From NCBI RefSeq assembly GCF_023674465.1, contig NZ_CP098400.1:1-64000 (forward strand): a DNA stretch of 64,000 bases, given 5' to 3'. Every line of letters begins with the position of its first letter. The first letter of the stretch is position 1. The translations under genes were made by a program, and so were the position numbers. Positions 28,536 through 37,200 of the stretch are shown piece after piece. Below the pieces are notes generated by a model. The model worked only from the letters and a program-made list of their open reading frames with translations. It did no database searches and was not told the DNA's origin. The stretch comes from Xiashengella succiniciproducens (GTDB taxonomy: Bacteria; Bacteroidota; Bacteroidia; Bacteroidales; Marinilabiliaceae).

Positions 28536-30050
28536 ATGCAAATTATCAATAATATTTTCGCCTTAGTTCATTCAAAACGCTTGACTCAAATAGACAGATT
28601 CCGCTCAAACCCTAAAGAGGTTCAGAGTGAGCAATTGAATTATCTATTAACCAGGGCCGCTGATACCGAATTTGGGAGGAAATATGATTTTAAAACTATC
28701 AAGTCAGCAGATGAATATAGGTCAAGAGTCCCTATAAGGGATTACGACTCTTTGATGCCAGAGGTTATACGTCTCAGGCAGGGAGAAGAAGACCTTCTCT
28801 GGCCTGGAGAAATCAAGTACTTTGCAAAAAGTTCAGGCACCACATCATCACGCAGCAAATTTATTCCAGTATCCAAAGATGCCCTTGTAAAATGTCATTA
28901 TCAGGGTGGTAGAGATACCGTGTTGATCTATAATGAACTTAGTCCTGATAACAAGCTGATGTCGGGTAAAACACTGACTCTGGGTGGTAGTCATCAGATT
29001 AACAGTTTCAGTAACAAATCTGTATACGGAGACCTATCAGCCATTCTTATCGATAATCTTCCTCTTTGGACTGATTTTGTGCGAACTCCCAAACGCAAGA
29101 TATCCCTGGAACCAGAATGGGAGAAAAAGATGGACCTGATTACCAAATCCACTATAAAGGACAATGTTACAGCACTTGCAGGTGTACCCTCCTGGTTTAT
29201 GGTACTGCTTAAGAACATTTTGCAATATACAGGCAAGAACAACCTTCTCGAGATATGGCCAAACCTGGAATTGTTTATTCATGGAGGAGTAAGTTTTGCA
29301 CCATATCGCAGCCAATATCAGGAATTAATTCCTACTGACAGAATGAACTACCTCGAAACATACAATGCATCGGAGGGATTCTTTGCTATTCAGGATGATC
29401 TGTCAGTTCAAGGGATGTTACTGATGCTCGACCTCAAAATATTCTTTGAGTTCATGCCACTATCTGAACTGAACAAAGAGCACCCCACTACCCTGCTAAT
29501 TGATGAAGTGCAAACAGGAGTTGATTATGCTCTTGTAATTTCAACCAACGGCGGATTGTGGCGTTATCTTATAGGTGATACAATAAGGTTTGTATCTACG
29601 TACCCTCACAAGATAATTGTATCAGGCCGGACCAAGCATTTTATTAATGCATTTGGTGAAGAATTAATGATAGAAAACGCTGAGAGTGCTCTGCATGATG
29701 TTTGTGAGGAAACAGGTGCGAAGCTAAGAGAATATACAGTTGCACCTATTTACATGAATTCTGATAGTAAAGGGGCACATGAATGGCTAATTGAATTTGA
29801 AAATGAGCCATCTGACAAACAAAGGTTTATGGAGTTGCTCGACGCCAGGCTTAGAGAACGAAACAGTGACTATGATGCCAAACGTTATAAGGACATCACA
29901 CTTGACATGCCCAGGTTGGTTGTTGCCCGGCCCAACCTGTTTATTGACTGGATGAAACAAAGAAAGAAACTTGGTGGTCAAAACAAGGTGCCCCGACTTG
30001 CCAACGACCGTCAATATATTGATCAGCTTCTTGAATTAAACAAAGCCTGA
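28536..30050 (+). CDS. GH3 auxin-responsive-promoter-family acyl-adenylating enzyme
   Basis: A 504-residue member of the superfamily that in plants contains JAR1/GH3 amido synthetases, which adenylate a carboxylic acid and transfer it to an amino acid. The ATP-binding segments are visible: FAKSSGTTSSRSKFIPVS near residue 95, YNASEGFFAIQDD near 278, and YLIGDTIRFVS near 345, with the hinge SGRTKHFINAFGEEL near 366. Bacteroidota homologues are common but their substrate is not established. The next gene, a deoxynucleoside kinase, starts 5 bp downstream. The fold is firm; the reaction is inferred from family. Confidence 0.85.
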   Translation: MQIINNIFALVHSKRLTQIDRFRSNPKEVQSEQLNYLLTRAADTEFGRKYDFKTIKSADEYRSRVPIRDYDSLMPEVIRLRQGEEDLLWPGEIKYFAKSSGTTSSRSKFIPVSKDALVKCHYQGGRDTVLIYNELSPDNKLMSGKTLTLGGSHQINSFSNKSVYGDLSAILIDNLPLWTDFVRTPKRKISLEPEWEKKMDLITKSTIKDNVTALAGVPSWFMVLLKNILQYTGKNNLLEIWPNLELFIHGGVSFAPYRSQYQELIPTDRMNYLETYNASEGFFAIQDDLSVQGMLLMLDLKIFFEFMPLSELNKEHPTTLLIDEVQTGVDYALVISTNGGLWRYLIGDTIRFVSTYPHKIIVSGRTKHFINAFGEELMIENAESALHDVCEETGAKLREYTVAPIYMNSDSKGAHEWLIEFENEPSDKQRFMELLDARLRERNSDYDAKRYKDITLDMPRLVVARPNLFIDWMKQRKKLGGQNKVPRLANDRQYIDQLLELNKA

Positions 30051-30055
30051 ATGAT

Positions 30056-30670
30056 ATGCATATTGCAATAGCCGGAAATATTGGTGCAGGTAAGACCACC
30101 CTGGCATCCCTCCTTGCAAAACAGTACGGATGGAGACCGCATTTTGAGGAAGTGGATGACAATCCTTATCTGGCAGATTTCTATGATGATATGAAGCGCT
30201 GGTCATTTAATCTGCAGGTATATTTCCTGCACAGCCGCTTTGCACAGATTCTCAAGATTAAGGAATCCAAAGAAACAGTAGTACAGGATAGAACCATTTT
30301 TGAGGATGCCTATATATTTGCTACCAATCTGCATGAGATGGGTCTGATGAGCGACAGGGATTTCAATAGTTACCTCTCCCTGTTTGAACTGATGACCAAG
30401 CTTATTCAACCACCGGATCTTCTGATTTATTTGCGGGCCTCAGTACCAACACTTTTCAGGCAGATTGAGCAACGTGGCCGACCCTATGAAGCAGGAATCC
30501 GACTCGATTATCTTAGCAGCCTCAATGAGAAATATGAAAAGTGGATGATGAACTATAAAGACGGAGAACTGCTTACTATAAATGTTGATGAACTGGACTT
30601 TATAAAGGATCCTAAGGCACTGAGTATTATCATAGATAAAATTAACGCCAAGTTGCATGGTTTGTTCTGA
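30056..30670 (+). CDS. Deoxynucleoside kinase
   Basis: It phosphorylates deoxynucleosides for salvage. The 204-residue protein begins with the P-loop AGNIGAGKTT (Gly7-Thr14), followed by FEEVDDNPYL near residue 31, typical for binding the nucleoside, VQDRTIFEDAYIF near 80 (the Asp-Arg pair of the family) and the arginine-containing lid IEQRGRPYEAGI near 145. Which base is preferred cannot be fixed. The start follows the stop of the adenylating enzyme by 5 bp, suggesting co-transcription without clear metabolic connection. Confidence 0.88.
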   Translation: MHIAIAGNIGAGKTTLASLLAKQYGWRPHFEEVDDNPYLADFYDDMKRWSFNLQVYFLHSRFAQILKIKESKETVVQDRTIFEDAYIFATNLHEMGLMSDRDFNSYLSLFELMTKLIQPPDLLIYLRASVPTLFRQIEQRGRPYEAGIRLDYLSSLNEKYEKWMMNYKDGELLTINVDELDFIKDPKALSIIIDKINAKLHGLF

Positions 30671-30691
30671 CATTACTAAAACCAAAATCTG

Positions 30692-31060
30692 ATGAGTATT
30701 ATTGGTAATATAATATGGCTTTTATTTGGCGGAATCTTTATCGCAGCCTCTTACTTTATCGGAGGTCTGCTGATGATGATAACAATAATTGGAATACCTT
30801 TCGGGTTACAGGCATTTAAGTTGGGCATCCTGGCTTTATGGCCATTTAACAGCAAGGTAGTCCCCAATGGAAATACAGGAGGATGTGTAAATACACTTCT
30901 AAATGTAATCTGGATCCTGACCTTTGGACTGACTATTGCCCTCGAACATATTGTGCTCGGACTGATATTTTGCATCACCATAATCGGAATTCCCTTCGGA
31001 AAGCAGCATTTTAAACTTGCACGACTGGCTCTTACCCCATTTGGTTTTACAATTATTTAA
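30692..31060 (+). CDS. YccF-domain membrane protein
   Basis: A 122-residue integral membrane protein made of two similar halves, each containing the YccF signature: IIGIPFGLQAFKLG near residue 30 and IIGIPFGKQHFKLARLAL near 95. Hydrophobic stretches around 5-35 and 65-95 anchor it. The function of YccF proteins is unknown. It lies in a run of closely spaced plus-strand genes with a kinase upstream and a DUF417-like protein downstream. Confidence 0.87.
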   Translation: MSIIGNIIWLLFGGIFIAASYFIGGLLMMITIIGIPFGLQAFKLGILALWPFNSKVVPNGNTGGCVNTLLNVIWILTFGLTIALEHIVLGLIFCITIIGIPFGKQHFKLARLALTPFGFTII

Positions 31061-31077
31061 CCTAAAACTTTACTACC

Positions 31078-31521
31078 ATGAATAGCGCGATAAAGAAGAT
31101 TTTCAGTGTAATAGCATTGGTCCTATTACGCTATGGTTTAGGTATTGCTCTTATCTGGCTGGGGATCATGAAGTTTAAGAACATTGAAGCTGAATATTTG
31201 CAGGATTTGTTGGCTAATACAACAATATTCAAGTGGATCTTGAAATACTTTACGGCATACGCATTCAGTCAGATGATTGCGTGGATACAGATAGTAGCCG
31301 GAGTCTTATTGCTGATACATCCGTTTGCACCAAAAGTATCAAGATGGGGAGCAGTACTGGCAATGTTGATTTTCCTGCCGGGAATAATAGTGTTCTTTTC
31401 TTCTGATGTAGTATGGTTAACAGGATATGGTTTCCCGGAGCTCTCAAGAACAGGTCAGATTCTGCTTAAAGACTTCATTCTGTTTGGTGTTGCTGCTGGA
31501 TGTTTCAGTGAGTTCAAATAA
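31078..31521 (+). CDS. YkgB/DUF417-like membrane protein
   Basis: A 147-residue protein with four predicted helices (about 10-32, 52-66, 78-92, 97-112) and a conserved tail GYGFPELSRTGQILLKDFIL, typical for YkgB/DUF417 proteins, relatives of DoxX. LIWLGIMKFKNIEAEY near the N-terminus also fits. The function is unknown; proposed roles in the family concern quinone-linked or stress-related membrane processes. It is separated from the yccF-like gene by 17 bp. Confidence 0.75.
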   Translation: MNSAIKKIFSVIALVLLRYGLGIALIWLGIMKFKNIEAEYLQDLLANTTIFKWILKYFTAYAFSQMIAWIQIVAGVLLLIHPFAPKVSRWGAVLAMLIFLPGIIVFFSSDVVWLTGYGFPELSRTGQILLKDFILFGVAAGCFSEFK

Positions 31522-31577
31522 GGAAAACAGGACGAATAATAATCGATATTTTGGGGATATAGGTAAGAGCAAAGGAG

Positions 31578-32678
31578 ATGAAGGAAACGTATATTATTGA
31601 AAATATACAACAGGATGACAGTATTGCTGTTCGGAGAGAACAGTCTACCCTGCCATTACCCTCATCCGTCAAAATACCCAGACCACAGCTGATTGTTCCT
31701 GCTACTGATTTCAGGTTGCCAGTTACCGACAGCATAATTTATCAACCAAGAACTGTGGTAGTTCGTCCAAAACCTGTAACAGTAACCCTCTCCGGCAGAG
31801 ACTCAGTTGTTTTAAACCTAACAGGCGGAGACTCTCTATATACTGACTGGTATCTCGAAGCAAAACATGAGCTCTTTACCAGACCTGAAGCATATTCAGA
31901 AGTGCTGGATTCTTTATTTTTCGCTGAAGAAAGTAATGAGGCCGATGCATCCACATCGCCCATAACAATCGTAGAATCACCAAGGAACGTTGTATCAATT
32001 CAACCAGTCAATGATATAAAAAGCCCTGAAAAAGGAAATCTGTTGCACAGTGAATGGTTTATTGCAATACTGGTTTTTCTCCTTATCATAACAGGCCTGG
32101 TTCGCATGAACTGGTACCGATATCTGAGAACTGTAATGCTAACAATCTTCTATCCTTCTTTTACGACTAAACTTAACCACACAAATATTTCAAATTATAC
32201 TCCCTCACTCATACTGAGCTCATTATTTTATCTGAATATTTCAGTATTTACATTTGAGACGCTTACTGTTTACGACAGACCATTGATTGGACTTGAGGGT
32301 GCAGTCCTGATACCAATTTTGTTCCTGTTCTTCTTCCTTCTGTTTACTGGTAAGGTTCTGGCATACCGTTTTGTAGCCTATGTTTTTGACACCAAGAAGC
32401 AGGTTCACCAGTATCTCTCTGCATCTTCAGCGATTAGTAAGGCTTATGGAGTGCTGCTACTCCCCATTATGATACTGCTGCCCTTTATTGAATCAGGCTA
32501 TACAGACTACCTAATCAAAGCCGGAATTGGCTTGTACATTGCTCTATATATGATACAGTTGAGCAATGGCGTAAGGAGCAATTTTTCAAATCTGTTTTCG
32601 GGTTATTATATTATTTTGTATCTTTGTGCGCTGGAAATATTACCCTTAGCTGTCTTATACAAAGTATTGTTCGGATAA
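31578..32678 (+). CDS. DUF4271 membrane protein
   Basis: A 366-residue protein with a polar N-terminal half (to about residue 155) and a C-terminal half of six to seven membrane helices, beginning WFIAILVFLLIITGLVRM. This is the layout of DUF4271 proteins of Bacteroidota. Its position directly ahead of hemD agrees with the gene order I know from other Bacteroidales. Some of these proteins have been linked with gliding or secretion components, but the evidence does not extend to this sequence. The family is likely; the role unknown. Confidence 0.75.
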   Translation: MKETYIIENIQQDDSIAVRREQSTLPLPSSVKIPRPQLIVPATDFRLPVTDSIIYQPRTVVVRPKPVTVTLSGRDSVVLNLTGGDSLYTDWYLEAKHELFTRPEAYSEVLDSLFFAEESNEADASTSPITIVESPRNVVSIQPVNDIKSPEKGNLLHSEWFIAILVFLLIITGLVRMNWYRYLRTVMLTIFYPSFTTKLNHTNISNYTPSLILSSLFYLNISVFTFETLTVYDRPLIGLEGAVLIPILFLFFFLLFTGKVLAYRFVAYVFDTKKQVHQYLSASSAISKAYGVLLLPIMILLPFIESGYTDYLIKAGIGLYIALYMIQLSNGVRSNFSNLFSGYYIILYLCALEILPLAVLYKVLFG

Positions 32679-32720
32679 AAGGAGTAGTTCCGGTTTTTGT
32701 AGAATTAAAACTGTTGCACT

Positions 32721-33473
32721 TTGAAGATCAAGAGGATACTGGTTTCGCAACCCGAGCCGACCACGCCCAAAAATCCCTATGTCGAGCTGGCCGAAAAGAA
32801 TAATGTGAAGATCGACTTCCGCCAGTTCATTCAAATAGAAGGGATCAGCTCCAAGGAGTTTCGTCAACAAAAGATCAACATCCTTGACCACAGTGCAGTT
32901 GTTTTTACCAGTCGCACTGCCATAGACCACTTTTTCCGTATAGCCGAAGAGGTACGCGCTACAATCCCGGATGACATGAAGTATTTCTGTATCTCAGAAG
33001 CAACGGCTCTTTATCTACAGAAATATATAGTTTACAGGAAGAGGAAGATTTTCCACTCAACAGGTAAGTTTCCTGATCTGGTTGAGGTAATGAAAAAACA
33101 CAAGGAAGAGAGATTTCTAGTTCCTCTTTCTGACATCCACAAGGATGAGATTCCTGAACTCCTTGACAAGTCCAAGCTTAAGTACACTAAGGCCATCCTT
33201 TACCGCACAGTAAGCAGCGACCTTAGTGACCTAAAGTCTATTGACTATGACATGCTGGTCTTCTTCAGCCCATCAGGAATTACCTCTCTGTTCCAGAATT
33301 TCCCGGATTTCGAACAGAAAGAGATTGTAATTGCATCCTTCGGTCCAGCCACAGCAAAAGCAGTTACAGATGCTGGACTAAGACTTGATATTCAGGCTCC
33401 TATGCCCAATGCGCCTTCTATAACAGCAGCTTTGGATTTATACATTAAGGAGCACAACAACAATAAGAAATAA
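32721..33473 (+). CDS. hemD: Uroporphyrinogen-III synthase, TTG start
   Basis: It closes and inverts the linear tetrapyrrole hydroxymethylbilane to uroporphyrinogen III in haem synthesis. The 250-residue protein has the two-lobed HemD pattern: KRILVSQPEP at the start, AVVFTSRTAIDHFF near residue 54, LVFFSPSGITSLFQNF near 175 and IASFGPATAKAVTDAG near 205. The frame has no ATG before the conserved N-terminus: the codon 15 bp upstream is a stop and the first usable codon is TTG at 32721, giving MKIKRILVSQ, as expected for the family. It follows the DUF4271 gene and ends at a strong terminator. The assignment is good although HemD is poorly conserved in general. Confidence 0.85.
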   Translation: MKIKRILVSQPEPTTPKNPYVELAEKNNVKIDFRQFIQIEGISSKEFRQQKINILDHSAVVFTSRTAIDHFFRIAEEVRATIPDDMKYFCISEATALYLQKYIVYRKRKIFHSTGKFPDLVEVMKKHKEERFLVPLSDIHKDEIPELLDKSKLKYTKAILYRTVSSDLSDLKSIDYDMLVFFSPSGITSLFQNFPDFEQKEIVIASFGPATAKAVTDAGLRLDIQAPMPNAPSITAALDLYIKEHNNNKK

Positions 33474-33497
33474 GAAGTTTTTCTAAAATTATACTGA

Positions 33498-33533
33498 CAC
33501 CCCTTTAGGCTTTCCTAAAGGGGTGATTTTTTT
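33498..33533 (+). terminator. Strong intrinsic terminator after hemD
   Basis: A perfect 12-bp stem (CACCCCTTTAGG and its complement) with CTTT loop is followed by seven T residues. It separates the DUF4271-hemD unit from rnpA-yidD. Confidence 0.93.
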
Positions 33534-33534
33534 G

Positions 33535-33542
33535 TAGGTTTG
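33535..33542 (+). promoter_or_regulatory. TAnnTTTG -7 element upstream of rnpA
   Basis: TAGGTTTG matches the -7 consensus and ends 24 bp before the ATG at 33567. It begins immediately after the hemD terminator, so rnpA-yidD would have its own promoter. No clear -33 partner is visible within the terminator stem. Confidence 0.4.
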
Positions 33543-33566
33543 ATGTTACTAAGGTGAAGTTCATCG

Positions 33567-33974
33567 ATGACTGAATACGACTACAGATTTTCAAAGAAAG
33601 AAAGGCTATGCCTTAAGAATGAAATTAGTCTGCTTTTTGAGAAGGGCAGACCATTGACAGTACATCCGCTGAGGCTTCGCTATATACTTGTTGACTCAGG
33701 CTCAGACACAAAGTGTAAGGTTCTTTTCTCAGTTCCCAAAAAGCTATTTAAGCGTGCTGTCAAGAGAAATCTGATAAGAAGGAAGATTAGAGAGGCATAC
33801 AGGTTAAACAAACACCTTCTGACTGGTTCAGTGCCAGAAGGGAAGCATCTGCTCATAGCATTTGTTTACCTTGACAATAGTCCTCTAGCATATAATATTA
33901 TTGAAGACTCAGTAAAAAAATCTCTTTCGATGGTTGAAGCAGCAGTGAGAAAGAAAAACATAAAACATGAGTAA
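33567..33974 (+). CDS. rnpA: Ribonuclease P protein component
   Basis: The protein partner of the RNase P ribozyme, which trims the 5' leader of tRNA precursors. The 135-residue basic protein has the family opening ([13 protein letters not shown]), the central [20 protein letters not shown] block (RNR motif region) and a helical C-terminus. Its stop overlaps the yidD start by 8 bp. In this phylum rnpA is often away from rpmH and oriC, as here, next to hemD. The assignment is firm. Confidence 0.95.
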   Translation: MTEYDYRFSKKERLCLKNEISLLFEKGRPLTVHPLRLRYILVDSGSDTKCKVLFSVPKKLFKRAVKRNLIRRKIREAYRLNKHLLTGSVPEGKHLLIAFVYLDNSPLAYNIIEDSVKKSLSMVEAAVRKKNIKHE

Positions 33975-34209
33975 GTTCATGAAATATATTAGATCATTTC
34001 TGATCTTTATACTCCTGATTCCCATCAGGCTGTATAAATATTTCATCAGTCCAATGATTGGTCCCTCCTGCCGCTATACACCAACCTGTTCCCAATATGC
34101 AGTAGAAGCACTGAAAAAGCACGGACCGATAAAAGGACTTTACCTGACAATAAAACGTATTCTTTCCTGTCACCCATGGGGAGGTCATGGCTATGATCCT
34201 GTACCCTGA
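33967..34209 (+). CDS. yidD: Membrane protein insertion efficiency factor YidD
   Basis: An 80-residue protein that assists the YidC insertase. The diagnostic segment is [20 protein letters not shown], with three conserved cysteines counting the later [14 protein letters not shown]. An amphipathic hydrophobic N-terminus associates it with the inner membrane. It overlaps the rnpA stop by 8 bp, the classical rnpA-yidD coupling. The assignment is certain. Confidence 0.96.
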   Translation: MSKFMKYIRSFLIFILLIPIRLYKYFISPMIGPSCRYTPTCSQYAVEALKKHGPIKGLYLTIKRILSCHPWGGHGYDPVP

Positions 34210-34231
34210 CCAGGAGGTCTGGATAAAAGTC

Positions 34232-34263
34232 TTTGCTACTGCATAAAAAATGTAATACCTTTA
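34232..34263 (+). promoter_or_regulatory. Bacteroidota-type promoter for the alpha-2-macroglobulin gene
   Basis: TTTG (34232-34235) and TACCTTTA (34256-34263) are spaced by 20 bp, differing from consensus only at the final base. The ATG at 34296 follows after 32 bp. A TTG at 34233 that would lengthen the protein falls within the -33 element, so the longer frame is unlikely. Confidence 0.55.
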
Positions 34264-34295
34264 AAATACGCCTAAAACTACTAAACACTTTGATT

Positions 34296-37200
34296 ATGAC
34301 AAGAAAGACCCTGAGACTTCTACTGTCGCTTGTAGTAGTGTCTCTCGTTATTTTTTCAGGATGCAGAAAAGGCACACAGGATGAGCAAACTCATTCGGGA
34401 TTTCATCCGCTTGTTGCAGCATTTACCTCTGAGTACATTTCAACATCCGGAACGTTTTCGATAGAATTCAGAGACCCCCCCAGGAATGCTGTACCAGGAG
34501 CTACTGCCCCATCCAATGTGGCTACAATCATTCCCAAAGTAAAGGGAAGCTGGATATGGCTGGATGAGTACACACTTCAGTTTAAACCAGATGGAAAGCT
34601 TGTGTCGGGACAGACATACAAGATTAGGGTTCACCTAAGTAAGCTCTTTGATAATCAGGACGAGGACTTTTACTTCTCAGTCACAACCTTTGCACAGAGT
34701 TACAGGTTCTTGATGGGGGATTTAGAATATACCGAGGAAGACGGTCAGGAAAGTTATAGGATAAAAGGAAGCATCAGTGTTGCTGAAGATATTACTCCGG
34801 AAGAAGCCAAAGCCATGCTAAATATTGCAGCTGAAAACACAACAATTCCAGTAACCTGGCAACACACGGATGGTAGGAATCACAGTTTCGAACTTTTCCC
34901 TATCCCGATAAAAGACAAAGCATACAATATCAGTATCAGCCATAGTGGGGCACCTATAGACACTAAGGGAGAAGGAACTGAGGAAGTTGCAGTTCCCTCT
35001 TCTGCTGAGTTTACAGTAATCAAGGCATATGCTGAACAGCAACCGGTTCAGGTAATCAGAGTGGTCTTTAGTTCGGCTCTTGATCCTACACAAGACCTGA
35101 CAGGCATGTATGAAATCAGCAACAACGTAAATACCAGGTACACAACTAATTCAAACATTCTTGAGATTTATCCGGAAAAAAATATACAGGGTGAATTCGA
35201 ACTGAAAATTTTGCCTGGGATAAGAAATAAGAAAGGTCTGATGACCAGTCAGACAGATAGGTTTTACCTTGGTTTTGAAAACCTTAAGCCGGCAGTAGAG
35301 TTTATCGGAGTCGGCAACATAATGCCATTCTCCGACAATTTGATAATGCACTTCAGGGCAGTTTCACTCAAATCAGTAATTGTCAGGGTTATCAGGATAT
35401 ATGAAAGTAATGTTCCCCACTTTCTACAGGTCAACACTATGGACGGAAGCTCAGAGCTAAAGAGAGCCGGTCGTTTGGAATATGCCAACGTGATAAATCT
35501 TGACAGGGATCCTTCTCTTGATTTGGGCAAGTGGAATATTTTTGCCCTAGACCTGTCAAATATGGTGAAGCCGAGTCCGGGTTCACTCTATCGGATAGAA
35601 CTGGGCTTTGAGCAAATTGATGCGATATATCAATGTGATGATGAAACCAAACAGGAAAGTACCAAAAGAAAGTGGATCGATGATGGAGAATTCTGGGATA
35701 ATCCCTATGATTACTACAGTGAGTATCCCTATTATTATGAAGATTGGGACTGGGATTGGTATGAACGTAACAACCCATGCAACAAGGCATACTACACCCG
35801 CTCCAAATGGGTTGCACAAAACTTGCTAGCTTCAAACCTGGGTTTGACAGCAAAACTGGGCAACGATAAAAGGATCAATGTATACATAACCGACTTAAAT
35901 TCAACAGCCCCAATCGATGGAGCAAATATTGAAGTTTTAGATTTCCAGCTTCAGGTTCTTGCAAAAGCGGTTACCGACAAAGATGGGATGGCAGTACTTG
36001 ATCCAACAGAAAAGCAACCCTTCCTCCTCATTGCAGATAAGGCCGGACAGAAAGGCTATTTAAGGATGGATGCAGGTAGAAGTCTTTCCGTAAGTAGATT
36101 TAATGTTTCAGGCCAGAATGTAAAAGAAGGCCTTAAAGGCTATATCTATGGTGATCGTGGAGTATGGCGTCCTGGTGATTCATTGTTTATTTCGTTTATT
36201 GCCGAACACAGAGGCAACAATCTGCCTGCAAACTATCCGGTAATTTTCGAACTAATAGACCCAAGGGGTCGTGTACAAAGCAAGATGACTGCCCGTCACC
36301 CGGAAAACAAGATTTATAGTTTCCGAACTGCAACTCCCGAGGATGCACCTACAGGGTTCTGGCGTGCCAGAGTAATAATGGGTGATGCAACATTTGAAAA
36401 ACAAGTCAGGATTGAAACAATTAAACCCAACAGGCTAAAGATTGAGTTAGGCATAAAAGAAGGTCTTGTTTCCACTGACAAAAACATCGAGATTCCAATC
36501 AAATCCGAATGGCTACATGGTGCTCCTGCATCAGGCTTAAAGGCAGATGTAAAGATGACTACAAAGCCAACATCAACCAGCTTTGATAGTTATCCAGGAT
36601 ATGTGTTCGATGATGCTACCCGAAGCTATGATCAGGCAGAGCAAACACTATATGAAGGTCGTCTTAACCAACAAGGTGAAGGTTCATTCATTATGCCATC
36701 AGTCAGAGATCACCGTTCTCCCGGTTTTCTGAAGGCAAACCTTATTTCCAGAGTATACGAAGAAGGAGGATCATTCAGCATCAGCCAGACCACAAGGACC
36801 CTTTCACCCTATAGACAATATGTAGGTGTCAGAGCCCCGGAAGGAGACAAGAATAACCTGCTCCTAACAGACCAGGACTATAAGATAGAAGTTGTTACTG
36901 TTAATGAAGCTGGAACACCTGTTAACATCAACGGACTCAAGTATAAGATCTATAAGATATCCTGGCGTTGGTGGTGGGATAGCACTGAAGAAGAGCTCAG
37001 CCGCTATATCAGTTCCTCTTCTTCAACATTAATCAGTAGCGGAACCATCAGGACAGAAAACGGAAAAACCAGCATACCTTTTAGAATCAACCATCCTGAA
37101 TGGGGTCGATATCTTGTTAGGGTTGAAGATCCACTTGGAGGGCATGCAGCATGTACAACAGTAATGGTTGACTGGCCAGGATGGGCGCAGAAAACCGGTC

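Noticed and set aside
35437-35853. 138-codon minus-strand frame inside the macroglobulin gene
   Set aside because: It lies wholly within a well-defined coding region and is explained by the skewed codon composition of the acidic aromatic segment.
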